From Cytophagales bacterium (GTDB lineage: Bacteria; Bacteroidota; Bacteroidia; Cytophagales; Cyclobacteriaceae): a DNA stretch of 64,000 bases. How positions within the stretch are numbered: the stretch's first letter is position 1; each line of letters starts with the position of its first letter. The DNA lies in NCBI GenBank assembly GCA_020402945.1, contig JADBYQ010000013.1, positions 124,001-188,000 of the forward strand, given 5' to 3'. Below, in pieces: positions 25,205-34,401 of the stretch. The notes beneath the pieces were generated by a model. The model worked only from the letters and a program-made list of their open reading frames with translations, was not told the origin of the DNA and did no database searches. Made by a program: the position numbers and the translations under genes.

Positions 25205-25575
25205 GGCTTCTACTCGATACTCACGTTGTGATTTGGTGGTACCAAGAGCCAAAAAAGATAAAAAATTCAACAATTGCCTTAATTAGCGATAGAAACAATT
25301 CTGTTTTTGTAAGCGATGTGGTTATTTGGGAAATGGTCATTAAAACTTCACTCGGAAAACTAAAGACCCTAGAAAATCTATACAAAGAGATTGAAAACGA
25401 CTTTGATGCAATGCCCATCAAAACAAATCATATCCACGGAATTTCATCATTAGAATTTATTCATCACGACCCTTTTGATAGGCTTTTGATTGCTCAGTCG
25501 GTGTTTGAAAATATTCCCCTTATCACTAGTGATAAACAAATAAACAGGTATGACCTCCAAATCATTAAGCCATAG
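25201..25575 (+). CDS. VapC-type PIN-domain toxin
   Basis: A 124-residue PIN ribonuclease toxin that cleaves tRNA or rRNA when released from its antitoxin. All four acidic metal ligands are present: Asp6 (LLLDTHV), Glu44 (VVIWEMVIK), Asp93 (HHDPFDRLL, with Asp90 nearby) and Asp111 (ITSDKQI). It should therefore be active. It belongs to the branch paired with Phd-type antitoxins. The next gene starts 1 base after its stop. Confidence 0.92.
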   Translation: MRLLLDTHVVIWWYQEPKKIKNSTIALISDRNNSVFVSDVVIWEMVIKTSLGKLKTLENLYKEIENDFDAMPIKTNHIHGISSLEFIHHDPFDRLLIAQSVFENIPLITSDKQINRYDLQIIKP

Positions 25576-25576
25576 T

Positions 25577-26242
25577 ATGAATTTAGAGACAATATTGACT
25601 TTCCTAAAATCTCTCGCCAAAAACAACAATCGTGAGTGGTTTGAAAAGAACAAGCCAAAGTATCTGGAAGCAAAATTGGCTTTTGAAGATTTTTTGGAAT
25701 CATTGCACAGTGAACTGCTGAAATTTGATGAAAGTTTGGCCGGGCTAAATCCAAGAAAATTAGGCTTCCGTATTTATCGCGATGTGCGATTCAGCAAAGA
25801 CAAAAAGCCTTATAAACTAAATATGGGAGCTGGCTTTTCTTCCAAAGGGAAAATGGAGCAAGAGCCCGGATTTTATGTTCACATTCAGCCTAACAATCAA
25901 AGTTTTGTTGCTGGAGGCTTTTACATGCCAGATGCAGAGAAGCTTGCAAAAATCCGCCAAGAAATTGACTACAACCCAGAGTCACTAAAAAAGGTGTTGG
26001 CTGATAAAAAGTTTGTAAAGGTGTTTCCAAAGGGTCTTGATGATTTTGATAGCCTAAAAAAAGCGCCAAAAGGTTACCCAAAAGACCATCCTCATGTGGA
26101 TTGGCTTAGGCATAAGAGTTTCATTGTGTCGCACTATTTTTCTGACAAAGAAGTGGCAGATAAGAAGTTTGTCAAAAAGCTGGCTGAGGTTTGCAAGACG
26201 CTCAAGCCATTGAATGATTTTCTTAATGCCGCCATTAGCTAA
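25577..26242 (+). CDS. DUF2461 (TIGR02453) family protein
   Basis: A 221-residue soluble protein with the DUF2461 pattern: FLKSLAKNNNREWFEKNKP near the N-terminus, FRIYRDVRFSKDKKPYK in the middle, and GAGFSSKGKMEQEPGFYVHI. The family is widespread and of unknown function. I used the ATG at 25577, directly after the toxin gene, rather than an upstream ATG at 25550 inside that gene. Confidence 0.88.
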   Translation: MNLETILTFLKSLAKNNNREWFEKNKPKYLEAKLAFEDFLESLHSELLKFDESLAGLNPRKLGFRIYRDVRFSKDKKPYKLNMGAGFSSKGKMEQEPGFYVHIQPNNQSFVAGGFYMPDAEKLAKIRQEIDYNPESLKKVLADKKFVKVFPKGLDDFDSLKKAPKGYPKDHPHVDWLRHKSFIVSHYFSDKEVADKKFVKKLAEVCKTLKPLNDFLNAAIS

Positions 26243-26376
26243 GTTGAAAATCTGAACATCGGAATCTTCATCAATAGCGTGGATTCTCGTATTCTCAGTT
26301 ACCTAATTTTCAAACCTTCAAATTATCCTATTTTCAATTTAAATTGGTTTTCTTTGCATTCCGTTTCGGGGCAAAT

Positions 26377-27213
26377 ATGCAGGATTTAAGAGTTACCATC
26401 ATTCAATCTGACCTTCATTGGGAAGACATAGGGGCTAATTTGGCCTCTTTTGAGGAAAAAATATGGCGCATTGGCCAATCCACTGATGTGATCATTTTAC
26501 CGGAAATGTTTACCACAGGATTTACCATGAAGGCCAATAAGCTGGCGGAGCACATGAATATGCGCACCTTCAAGTGGATGAAGCAGATGGCCGATCAAAC
26601 AGGAGCCTTGATCTTAGGCAGCTTTATTGCAAACGTGCACGATCGATTCTACAATCGCCTCCTTTGGATGGAGCCGGGTGGCAATTTTAAAACCTATGAT
26701 AAACGCCATTTGTTCCGCATGGCCGAAGAGCAACAAGTATACGCGCAGGGAGAGAGTCTGTTGATAGGGCATTGGAAAGGCTGGCGGATTTGTCCGCTTA
26801 TCTGTTATGACTTGCGTTTTCCCGTTTGGAGTCGCAACCGGTGGAATCCTTCGTTGAAGAAGTTATCGTATGATTTGATGATTTATGTGGCCAACTGGCC
26901 TATGGTTCGGTCGACTGCCTGGGAGACTTTACTACGCGCCCGCGCCATCGAAAATTTGAGTTATGCTGTGGGCGTCAATCGGGTAGGAATTGATGGGAAC
27001 GGTATTGAATACAACGGCCAGTCATCAATCATCGGCCCTAAAGGCGATTCAATTTTTACTGTAGAAGGTATTGAATCTATTAAAACGATCGAGCTAAGTA
27101 GTAATGCGTTGCAGGCCTACCGCGATAGATTTCCCGCTTATTTGGACGCTGATGATTTTTCTGTGGAAGCAGAGGCGTTCGAGGAGAGAGATTTTTTACA
27201 TGGGCTGAGTTGA
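26377..27213 (+). CDS. Nitrilase-family hydrolase, omega-amidase (YafV/Nit2)-like
   Basis: A carbon-nitrogen hydrolase whose closest type removes the omega-amide of alpha-ketoglutaramate or alpha-ketosuccinamate in glutamine and methionine salvage. The Glu-Lys-Cys triad is visible, counted from the ATG at 26377 (278 aa): Glu43 (LPEMFTTGF), Lys109 (TYDKRHLF) and Cys143 (LICYDLRFP). I chose this start over an ATG at 26344 because the family begins about ten residues before the first strand (LRVTIIQ), and a weak -7-like TTCTTTG lies between the two starts. Confidence 0.9.
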   Translation: MQDLRVTIIQSDLHWEDIGANLASFEEKIWRIGQSTDVIILPEMFTTGFTMKANKLAEHMNMRTFKWMKQMADQTGALILGSFIANVHDRFYNRLLWMEPGGNFKTYDKRHLFRMAEEQQVYAQGESLLIGHWKGWRICPLICYDLRFPVWSRNRWNPSLKKLSYDLMIYVANWPMVRSTAWETLLRARAIENLSYAVGVNRVGIDGNGIEYNGQSSIIGPKGDSIFTVEGIESIKTIELSSNALQAYRDRFPAYLDADDFSVEAEAFEERDFLHGLS

Positions 27214-27241
27214 TTTAAAAATTTGCTGATTTAAAAATTTG
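27211..27241 (+). repeat. 15-base tandem direct repeat after the amidase gene
   Basis: TGATTTAAAAATTTG occurs at 27211-27225 and again at 27227-27241. The first copy includes the stop codon of the amidase gene. It belongs to the low-complexity spacers described in the findings. Confidence 0.75.
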
Positions 27242-27309
27242 AATAGGAACTTCAAGTTACTGTAGCTTTTGCTTCAACTTGGTGCTTTCTCAAATCCTGA
27301 AAAAGAGTT

Positions 27310-28833
27310 ATGTCTAGAAAGATTACCCGCGCACTCATTTCTGTTTATTACAAAGACAATTTAGAACCAATCATACATTCGCTTGCCAAAAACAAAGTCG
27401 AATTTGTCTCAACAGGGGGCACTCAAGAGTTTATTGAGAAATTGGGGTACAAAGTAATTCCAGTAGAGCAACTGACCGGGTATCCCTCCATTTTTGGTGG
27501 TCGAGTAAAAACCCTTCACCCAGCGGTGTTCGGTGGAATCCTTTATCGCAGGGAGGACGCAGGCGATTTGAAGCAAGCTAATGAATACAAAATAGCGCCC
27601 ATTGATTTAGTGATAGTAGACTTGTATCCCTTTGAGGAAACGGTGGCCAAGGGCGGCAACGAGGATGAAATTGTTGAAAAAATAGATATTGGCGGCATAT
27701 CGCTCATTCGTGGCGCGGCCAAAAATTTCAATGACGTTTTGATTGTCTCTTCTAGAAATCAATATACAGAGCTTTTGGAGTTATTGGAGAGAAACCATGC
27801 GGCCACTGAGTTAGCAGATCGCAAACGTTTTGCTGCTAAGGCTTTTGACGTAACCTCGCATTACGATTCCGCTATATTCAACTATTTCAATCAAGAGCAA
27901 CAATTACCCAGTTTCAAGTCTAGTTTTCAAAATGGACAATTACTGCGCTATGGGGAGAACCCACATCAAAAAGGCGTCTATTATGGTGAATTGGAATCGC
28001 TGTTTCAGAAGTTGAACGGGAAAGAGCTTTCTTATAATAATCTGGTGGACGTAGATGCCGCTGTAAACCTGGTAAAGGAGTTTGAAGGGGAGGCAGCTTT
28101 TGTGATAATCAAACATACAAATGCCTGCGGGGTGGCAACTGGTTCATCTGTAAAAGAGGCCTACCTAAAAGCATTTCAGGCGGATACTATTTCTGCTTTT
28201 GGCGGAGTGTTGATAACCAATCAACCCATCGACCTTGCAGCTGCCGAAGAAATCAATAAGCTCTTTTTTGAGATACTAATCGCACCAGACTACGATGTAA
28301 ACGCTCTTCAACTTTTGCGATCCAAAAAGAATCGGATGATTTTGCGGCAAAAGAAGGCGCTCACAGCAACCAAGCAATTCAAGAGCTTGTTAAATGGCGT
28401 AATTGAACAAGACGTGGACTTCAAAACAGACGCCAAAGGAGATTTAAAAACAGTCACTAAGGTAGAGCCTACTACTTCTGAAGTAAAAGCTCTTTTATTT
28501 GCCAGCAAAGTTTGCAAACACACCAAATCCAACACGATCATTCTGGCAGTAGATGGCCAAATGCTCTCTAGTGGTGTGGGGCAAACCAGCAGGGTAGATG
28601 CGTTGCGACAAGCTATTGACAAAGCTGCTGCGTTTGGGTTCGATTTGAAGGGAGCAGTAATGGCTTCGGATGCTTTTTTCCCCTTTCCCGATTGTGTTGA
28701 AATAGCTAATAAACAAGGCGTGAGAGCTGTCATACAACCCGGAGGCTCCATTAAGGATCAAGAATCGATTGACTTTTGTGATCAGCATGGAATGGCAATG
28801 GTGTTTACAGGGGTGAGGCATTTTAAACACTAG
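27310..28833 (+). CDS. purH: PurH, bifunctional AICAR transformylase / IMP cyclohydrolase
   Basis: PurH performs the last two steps of purine synthesis: formyl transfer from 10-formyl-THF to AICAR and ring closure to IMP. The N-terminal cyclohydrolase (MGS) domain has STGGTQEFIE (34-43) and GGRVKTLHPAVFGGI (63-77). The C-terminal transformylase domain carries the catalytic Lys268-His269 pair (IIKHTNACGVA) and ends with QPGGSIKDQE and FTGVRHFKH. The length (507 aa) is normal. The mre operon follows 93 bases downstream on the same strand. Confidence 0.96.
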   Translation: MSRKITRALISVYYKDNLEPIIHSLAKNKVEFVSTGGTQEFIEKLGYKVIPVEQLTGYPSIFGGRVKTLHPAVFGGILYRREDAGDLKQANEYKIAPIDLVIVDLYPFEETVAKGGNEDEIVEKIDIGGISLIRGAAKNFNDVLIVSSRNQYTELLELLERNHAATELADRKRFAAKAFDVTSHYDSAIFNYFNQEQQLPSFKSSFQNGQLLRYGENPHQKGVYYGELESLFQKLNGKELSYNNLVDVDAAVNLVKEFEGEAAFVIIKHTNACGVATGSSVKEAYLKAFQADTISAFGGVLITNQPIDLAAAEEINKLFFEILIAPDYDVNALQLLRSKKNRMILRQKKALTATKQFKSLLNGVIEQDVDFKTDAKGDLKTVTKVEPTTSEVKALLFASKVCKHTKSNTIILAVDGQMLSSGVGQTSRVDALRQAIDKAAAFGFDLKGAVMASDAFFPFPDCVEIANKQGVRAVIQPGGSIKDQESIDFCDQHGMAMVFTGVRHFKH

Positions 28834-28926
28834 CACGTAAGTTATTAGGCGATTTCACTTTAAAAATGACCGGATTATTTCTGTAATTTCGGCCTTTCAA
28901 ATTTTTATTTTAGAGGAAATAACTAA

Positions 28927-29952
28927 ATGGGACTATTCGATTTTTTTACCCAAGACATCGCCATCGATTTGGGCACGGCCAATACGCTGATTATTCATAA
29001 AGACAAGGTGGTGGTAGATGAGCCTAGCATTATTGCTATTGACAAAACAACAAATAAGGTGTTGGCCATAGGGCGCGAGGCCATGCAGATGCATGAGAAG
29101 ACACACGACAATATCAAGACCATTCGACCTCTTAAAGAGGGGGTGATCGCTGATTTCCATGCGGCAGAGATGATGATCCGCGGCATGATTAAGCTTATAG
29201 ACACAGGCAAAAGATTGTTCCCGCCTTCTCTCCGGATGGTCATCTGCATTCCATCAGCGATCACTGAAGTTGAAAAGCGTGCAGTCCGTGACTCTGCAGA
29301 ACACGCGAATGCCAAGGAGGTGTATATGATTCACGAGCCGATAGCTGCGGCTATTGGAATAGGAATAGACATTGAGCAGCCAATCGGCAATATGATTGTG
29401 GACATTGGTGGGGGAACAACAGATATTGCTGTTATTGCTTTGTCAGGAATTGTTTGTGATCAATCCATACGCATTGCAGGCGATACATTCAATCGAGATA
29501 TTTTAGATTATATGCGCAGGCAACACAACCTGTTGATTGGTGAGCGTTCTGCAGAACGTGTGAAAATTGAAGTGGGGTCTGCGTTGACCGAATTAGATGA
29601 TGGCCCGGATGACTATGAAATCCGAGGTCGTGATTTAATGACAGGTATTCCAAAGACAATCAAGATTTCCTATTCAGAAGTGGCGTTTGCATTGGATAAA
29701 TCAATATCTAAGTTGGAAGAAGCGGTGTTAAAAGCGTTGGAATTATCTCCACCCGAGCTATCTGCCGATATCTATGAGCAAGGGATTTATCTAACAGGTG
29801 GTGGAGCCATGTTACGTGGTCTGGATAAGCGACTTTCATTGAAAACCAAACTGCCGATACACGTTGCGGAAGACCCTCTTCGGGCGGTTGTCAGAGGCAC
29901 GGGTGCGGCTTTGAAAAATCTTAACCATTATCGGAAAGTATTGATGACTTAA
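28927..29952 (+). CDS. mreB: MreB, rod-shape actin-like protein
   Basis: MreB forms membrane-bound filaments that guide lateral cell-wall synthesis. The 341 residues have the actin-fold nucleotide sites: phosphate-1 DLGTANTLI (13-21), phosphate-2 VDIGGGTTDIAV, and the adenosine motif LTGGGAMLRG. A hydrophobic, amphipathic N-terminus (GLFDFFTQDI) should bind membrane. It is the first gene of a five-gene elongasome operon with very short gaps. A GAGGAAAT sequence 8 bases upstream of the ATG may serve as the ribosome binding site. Confidence 0.96.
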   Translation: MGLFDFFTQDIAIDLGTANTLIIHKDKVVVDEPSIIAIDKTTNKVLAIGREAMQMHEKTHDNIKTIRPLKEGVIADFHAAEMMIRGMIKLIDTGKRLFPPSLRMVICIPSAITEVEKRAVRDSAEHANAKEVYMIHEPIAAAIGIGIDIEQPIGNMIVDIGGGTTDIAVIALSGIVCDQSIRIAGDTFNRDILDYMRRQHNLLIGERSAERVKIEVGSALTELDDGPDDYEIRGRDLMTGIPKTIKISYSEVAFALDKSISKLEEAVLKALELSPPELSADIYEQGIYLTGGGAMLRGLDKRLSLKTKLPIHVAEDPLRAVVRGTGAALKNLNHYRKVLMT

Positions 29953-29956
29953 GTGA

Positions 29957-30796
29957 ATGGAACGGCTCCTTAAATTCCTTTTTGAGTATAGGGCTTTTTT
30001 CACTTTTCTGTTTTTAGAGTTAGCTAGTGTGTGGCTGCTTGTTGAGAACAATCAATACCAGAGTACCACCTATTTCAATACATCAAATCAGATTGCGGCA
30101 AGCATTATCAGCACCTCTCAGAATATTCGGGAGTATTTTTCTTTACGAGACATCAACAGCGATCTGGCTATAGAAAATAGCAGACTTAGAAAAAAGCTAA
30201 GTCAACAAGATCAAATCTTGTTAGCTAGAGAACTTAGCCTCTTTGGAGACTCTACGATTATCAATCGTTTTGATTTTATCAGTGCCAAAGTGGTTAATAA
30301 CTCTACCCGTTACTACAAGAATTTTATTACCATCAACAAAGGGAGGGATGATGGATTGCAGGCTGGAATGGCAGCCATTAGTCAAAGGGGAGCGGTAGGC
30401 AAAGTGAAATCAGTTTCAGAACATTATGCAGTGCTGATATCATTGTTAAATATTGACGAACAAGTTTCAAGCGTGATTAAGCGTACGGGTCACTTTGGAA
30501 CGGTGCAATGGGATGGAACAGACACCCGATTTATTGATCTCAAGTATATTCCTCGGCACGTTGAATTGAAAGTAGGAGATACCATTGTTACCTCGGGATA
30601 CAATTCGGTATTTCCCGAAGGAATTGTGATAGGAACAATTAGTAGTTTTAAACTGAACGAAGAAGCTCAATTTCATTCTATTAAAGTCGCGTTATCACAA
30701 GATTTTGGCAATTTGTCGTTTGTGGAGGTGGTTAGGAGCAATTTGAAAATCGAGAAAGATTCGTTAGAACAAAAAACAATAGGCGATCCGAAATGA
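29957..30796 (+). CDS. mreC: MreC, rod-shape-determining protein
   Basis: MreC is a bitopic periplasmic scaffold that links MreB to the cell-wall synthases. After one N-terminal membrane helix (about 10-27) comes a coiled coil (about 65-90) and two small beta-barrels with VNNSTRYYKNFITINKGRDD, then GMAAISQRGAVGKV and VGDTIVTSGYNSVFPEGIVIG. The length (279 aa) is usual. It starts 4 bases after mreB and overlaps mreD by 4 bases. Confidence 0.94.
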   Translation: MERLLKFLFEYRAFFTFLFLELASVWLLVENNQYQSTTYFNTSNQIAASIISTSQNIREYFSLRDINSDLAIENSRLRKKLSQQDQILLARELSLFGDSTIINRFDFISAKVVNNSTRYYKNFITINKGRDDGLQAGMAAISQRGAVGKVKSVSEHYAVLISLLNIDEQVSSVIKRTGHFGTVQWDGTDTRFIDLKYIPRHVELKVGDTIVTSGYNSVFPEGIVIGTISSFKLNEEAQFHSIKVALSQDFGNLSFVEVVRSNLKIEKDSLEQKTIGDPK

Positions 30797-31305
30797 TACG
30801 CGGAGGAATTTTACAAATCGTTTTATTCTTTGTTTACGTCATTTTACAGGTCGTACTGCTAAAAAATTTGGTTCTCTTTAATACGTCATTTTGTTTTTTA
30901 TATGTAGCGTTTATTCTTCTCCTGCCTGTAGAAATGAGCAATTTACGCCTGATGTTGATTGCTTTTCTGCTGGGGATTTCAGTTGATATTTTCTACAATA
31001 GCTTGGGCCTCCATACGATGGCTCTCGTGTTGTTAGCCTATTTGAGAAATTATTGGCTTGTCACAATCACACCACAAGGCGGATATGATATTGGAACGCG
31101 TCCTACGTTGTCAGCCAATGGATTGCAGTGGTTTTTGGTATACACTCTGCCACTCGTCTTTGTTCATCATTTGGTTCTTTTCTTTGTTGAGGCATCGGGT
31201 TTTACGATGTTTTGGCACACGATGTTGAAAGTTATCAGTAGTTTGCTTTTTACCATGACGGTGATGCTGTTATTTCAATATCTTTCTTTAGATAGACGCA
31301 GATGA
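30793..31305 (+). CDS. mreD: MreD, rod-shape-determining membrane protein
   Basis: A 170-residue integral membrane protein with about five helices. Sequence in this family is weakly conserved, but the hydrophobic profile, the SNLRLMLIAFLLGISVDIF segment (conserved Asp in the fourth position from its end) and the position between mreC and mrdA identify it. It partners MreC in the elongasome. It has ATGA overlaps with both neighbours. Confidence 0.88.
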   Translation: MIRGGILQIVLFFVYVILQVVLLKNLVLFNTSFCFLYVAFILLLPVEMSNLRLMLIAFLLGISVDIFYNSLGLHTMALVLLAYLRNYWLVTITPQGGYDIGTRPTLSANGLQWFLVYTLPLVFVHHLVLFFVEASGFTMFWHTMLKVISSLLFTMTVMLLFQYLSLDRRR

Positions 31306-33125
31306 ACGAAGGAAGGCGTGAAATAATACAACTTGTTTTTGTGTTGGTTGGCTTGATCTTCCTAGTCAAATTATTTTTTATTCAGGTGCTTGACAACAAG
31401 TATGCAGAGTTGGCCGACAGTAATGCAATTCTGCGTCAAGTAGAATATCCTTTCCGCGGCTTGATCACCGATCGGCATGGAAAACTTATTGTTTACAACA
31501 CGCCAGAATATGACCTGACGGCAATTGTAAAAGATATCAAGAATTTCGACTCCACTAAATTTTGCCAGGTTTTTGAACTCTCAAGGGAAGATCTGCGGCT
31601 GAAGTTTAAAGAGATGAAAAAGAGGAAGGAGTATTCACCAGTAAAACCAACTCTCTTTATTGATCAACTTTCTAACCTGGATTTTGCCCGGGTTCAAGAT
31701 CGATTAGATGAATTCTCTGGTTTTTATATTGAGTCAAGAACGACCCGTGCCTATACGACCAGCGCATTAGCTAATGCACTTGGTTATGTAAGTGAACTAA
31801 GCAAAGATCAATTGGAAAGGGATGAAAAGACGTTCTATCGTCAAGGTGACTACATTGGGCAGAGTGGAATTGAATCCTATTATGAAGAACAGTTAAGGGG
31901 AAAGCGTGGTGTGCGATTTAAACTTCGGAATGTAAAGGGTGTTGAAAAAGGCTCCTTCAAAAACGGAGCGTATGATACCTTGGCAATTCCAGGTCAGGAT
32001 TTGGTCTCTGGCATTGACTTAGATTTACAACAGTATGGAGAACTGCTGATGAAAGGTAAATCTGGGAGTATTGCCGCCATTGAACCTTCATCGGGAGAAG
32101 TATTGGCATTGGTTTCGGGACCTTCTTACGATCCTAATCTTCTTACGGGTAGCAAGTACAGTTCTAATTTTCGATTGATCAGCAATGATACCCTGAAGCC
32201 TTTATTCAATAGACCATTGATGGCGCAATACCGCCCGGGATCTATTTTCAAAATTGCCCAAGCGATGACGGCTCTTCAAGAAAAAGTGATTACACCAGAA
32301 ACACGCTTCCGATGTGACAAGTCTTTAATCGGTTGCCATGCCGGGCATGATAACCAGGACTTAAGGGGAGCCATTGCAAATTCTTGTAACCCTTATTTTT
32401 TGGGTGTGCTTCGAAAGATGTTGAACAAAGGCGTTTCCAATTCACCTTTTGAAGACACTCGCATCGGCCTTGCGGAATGGAACAAACACATTAACAGTTT
32501 TGGATTTGGAAGTAATTTAGGCATTGACCTTCCCAATGAAAAAGGAGGATTAATTCCAACGCCTGCCTATTATGATCAAGCCTATGACAATCGCCCCTGG
32601 AAATTTTCAAATATTTATTCCATAGCAATAGGGGAAGGAGAAAATCTGGTAGTGCCAATACAGATGGCAAACTTTGCTGCTATCATCGCCAATCGCGGCT
32701 ACTATTACACACCTCATTTGATAAAGGCAATTGGCAAAGATGGAAAGCCCTTGCCGAAATATATCGAACGACACTATACAACTATTGACTCTTCTTACTT
32801 TAGAATTGCTGTCGATGCGATGCAACAAGTGGTAGAGTCTGGAACTGGGCAGTACAGGGCGCGACTAGCAGATATTATTGTGTGTGGAAAGACCGGCACA
32901 GTACAAAATGATCCGCTTCCCGCACACTCCGTGTTTATTGCTTTTGCCCCAAGGGATAATCCTAAAATCGCAATCTCGGTTTATGTGGAAGATGCCGGCC
33001 AAGGGGCACGTGCAGCCGCCTCTATTGCCAGTTTGATGATTGAGAAATATCTGTTAGGCAAAACAAAACGTCAGTTTATTGAAGACTATGTGTTGGCCGG
33101 TAAATTCTTAGATCAAAAAAATTGA
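31302..33125 (+). CDS. mrdA: MrdA, penicillin-binding protein 2
   Basis: The class B transpeptidase of the elongasome, which crosslinks new glycan strands made by RodA. An N-terminal anchor (about 10-30) leads to the pedestal domain (FRGLITDRHGKLIVYN at 51-66, and the dimerisation part to about 230), then the transpeptidase with SxxK Ser314-Lys317 (RPGSIFKIA), SxN 361-363 (ANSCNPYF) and KTG 530-532. All catalytic residues are present. It overlaps mreD and rodA by 4 bases each. Confidence 0.96.
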   Translation: MNEGRREIIQLVFVLVGLIFLVKLFFIQVLDNKYAELADSNAILRQVEYPFRGLITDRHGKLIVYNTPEYDLTAIVKDIKNFDSTKFCQVFELSREDLRLKFKEMKKRKEYSPVKPTLFIDQLSNLDFARVQDRLDEFSGFYIESRTTRAYTTSALANALGYVSELSKDQLERDEKTFYRQGDYIGQSGIESYYEEQLRGKRGVRFKLRNVKGVEKGSFKNGAYDTLAIPGQDLVSGIDLDLQQYGELLMKGKSGSIAAIEPSSGEVLALVSGPSYDPNLLTGSKYSSNFRLISNDTLKPLFNRPLMAQYRPGSIFKIAQAMTALQEKVITPETRFRCDKSLIGCHAGHDNQDLRGAIANSCNPYFLGVLRKMLNKGVSNSPFEDTRIGLAEWNKHINSFGFGSNLGIDLPNEKGGLIPTPAYYDQAYDNRPWKFSNIYSIAIGEGENLVVPIQMANFAAIIANRGYYYTPHLIKAIGKDGKPLPKYIERHYTTIDSSYFRIAVDAMQQVVESGTGQYRARLADIIVCGKTGTVQNDPLPAHSVFIAFAPRDNPKIAISVYVEDAGQGARAAASIASLMIEKYLLGKTKRQFIEDYVLAGKFLDQKN

Positions 33126-34396
33126 GGAGGGAAGATGACATATCGGTAAAGCTTGATTGGACCACGATCCTCTTGTTTGTGGCGCTAGTCACGCTAGGCT
33201 GGCTCAATATTTTTGCTGCGATTTATGATGAAACCGCTGACCAAACTATTTGGGATTTATCGCTGAGTTCGGGTCGGCAGTTAATGTTTATTGCTGCGGC
33301 AGCGGTGATTGTAATTATGATCATCATTATCGACATGCGTTTCTATGAAACGTTTGCCTATCTTTTTTATGGCTTGATATTGGTGCTTCTCTTTCTCGTT
33401 CCTCTCATCGGAAAAGAGGTGGGAGGGAATAAGGCATGGATTGGAGTCGGGTCCTTTGGTGTTCAACCCTCTGAGTTTGCAAAATTCATTACGGCATTGG
33501 CGGTAGCAAAGTATATTGGATCGGTAGGTTTCCGAATGGACAACCTACGCAATCAGGCTGTTTTATTTGCGTTGATTGGAGTTCCCATCATTCTCATACA
33601 GTTACAAAAAGATACAGGTACAGCGCTGGTTTTTACTTCTTTTGTATTGGTATTTTATAGAGAAGGAATGTCTCCTTTTCTTTTGATCGTTGGGGTATGC
33701 GCAGCAACGATTTTTGTGTTAACGCTTTTGATTCCCAATCCTCTTTACTTGCACGCAGCCATTGCTATAATTCTGATTTTGTTGATTTCTTTTGGCAAGA
33801 AAAAATTTAAGCGAATTGCTATTTTGGTTATTGGTGCATTGTTGATTAGTGGCGTCATTGTGAGTGTCGACTATGTGGTCAATAATGTGTTAAAACCGCA
33901 TCAACAAAACAGGGTGAAAGTATTAGTCAATCCGGATATTGATCCTTTGGGCGTAGGATGGAACGTGACACAATCGAAAATTGCAATCGGAAGTGGAGGG
34001 CTTAATGGTAAAGGCTTTTTGAGAGGCACGCAAACTAAATTTGACTTTGTGCCGAAGCAAAGCACAGATTTTATTTTTTGCACAATAGGTGAGGAGTTTG
34101 GATGGATAGGCAGCTTGGTCGTGATTGGACTTTTTGTCGCGCTACTGCTACGGGTTATATTCTTGGCGGAAAGACAAAAGAGCCGGTTTGCTCGAGCCTA
34201 TGGGTACAGTGTTGCATGCATTTTGTTTTTCCACTTTGCCATCAACATTAGCATGACGGTTGGCTTGTTTCCCGTTATCGGAATCCCTCTACCGTTCTTT
34301 AGTTATGGTGGTTCTTCGCTATGGGGGTTTACAATTCTATTGTTTGTTTTGTTGAAGCTGGACGCGCACAGAAGTCAGGTGCTGCAGCGCGTATAA
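33122..34396 (+). CDS. rodA: RodA, elongasome glycosyltransferase (SEDS family)
   Basis: RodA polymerises lipid II together with PBP2 (MrdA) during elongation. The 424-residue protein has about ten membrane helices and SEDS signatures: VGVQPSEFAKF-type sequence (GSFGVQPSEFAKFITALAVA region), QKDTGTALVF, QSKIAIGSGGLNGKG, FIFCTIGEEFGWIGS and FPVIGIPLPFFSYGGSS. The start is TTG in a TTGA overlap with mrdA; an ATG 12 bases later is out of frame and stops at once. The gene ends the operon and meets a convergent gene 6 bases later. Confidence 0.95.
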   Translation: MRREDDISVKLDWTTILLFVALVTLGWLNIFAAIYDETADQTIWDLSLSSGRQLMFIAAAAVIVIMIIIIDMRFYETFAYLFYGLILVLLFLVPLIGKEVGGNKAWIGVGSFGVQPSEFAKFITALAVAKYIGSVGFRMDNLRNQAVLFALIGVPIILIQLQKDTGTALVFTSFVLVFYREGMSPFLLIVGVCAATIFVLTLLIPNPLYLHAAIAIILILLISFGKKKFKRIAILVIGALLISGVIVSVDYVVNNVLKPHQQNRVKVLVNPDIDPLGVGWNVTQSKIAIGSGGLNGKGFLRGTQTKFDFVPKQSTDFIFCTIGEEFGWIGSLVVIGLFVALLLRVIFLAERQKSRFARAYGYSVACILFFHFAINISMTVGLFPVIGIPLPFFSYGGSSLWGFTILLFVLLKLDAHRSQVLQRV

Positions 34397-34401
34397 AGCT
34401 A

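Noticed and set aside
28308-28751. 147-codon open frame on the minus strand
   Set aside because: It is antisense to the purH transformylase domain and has no protein-like features.
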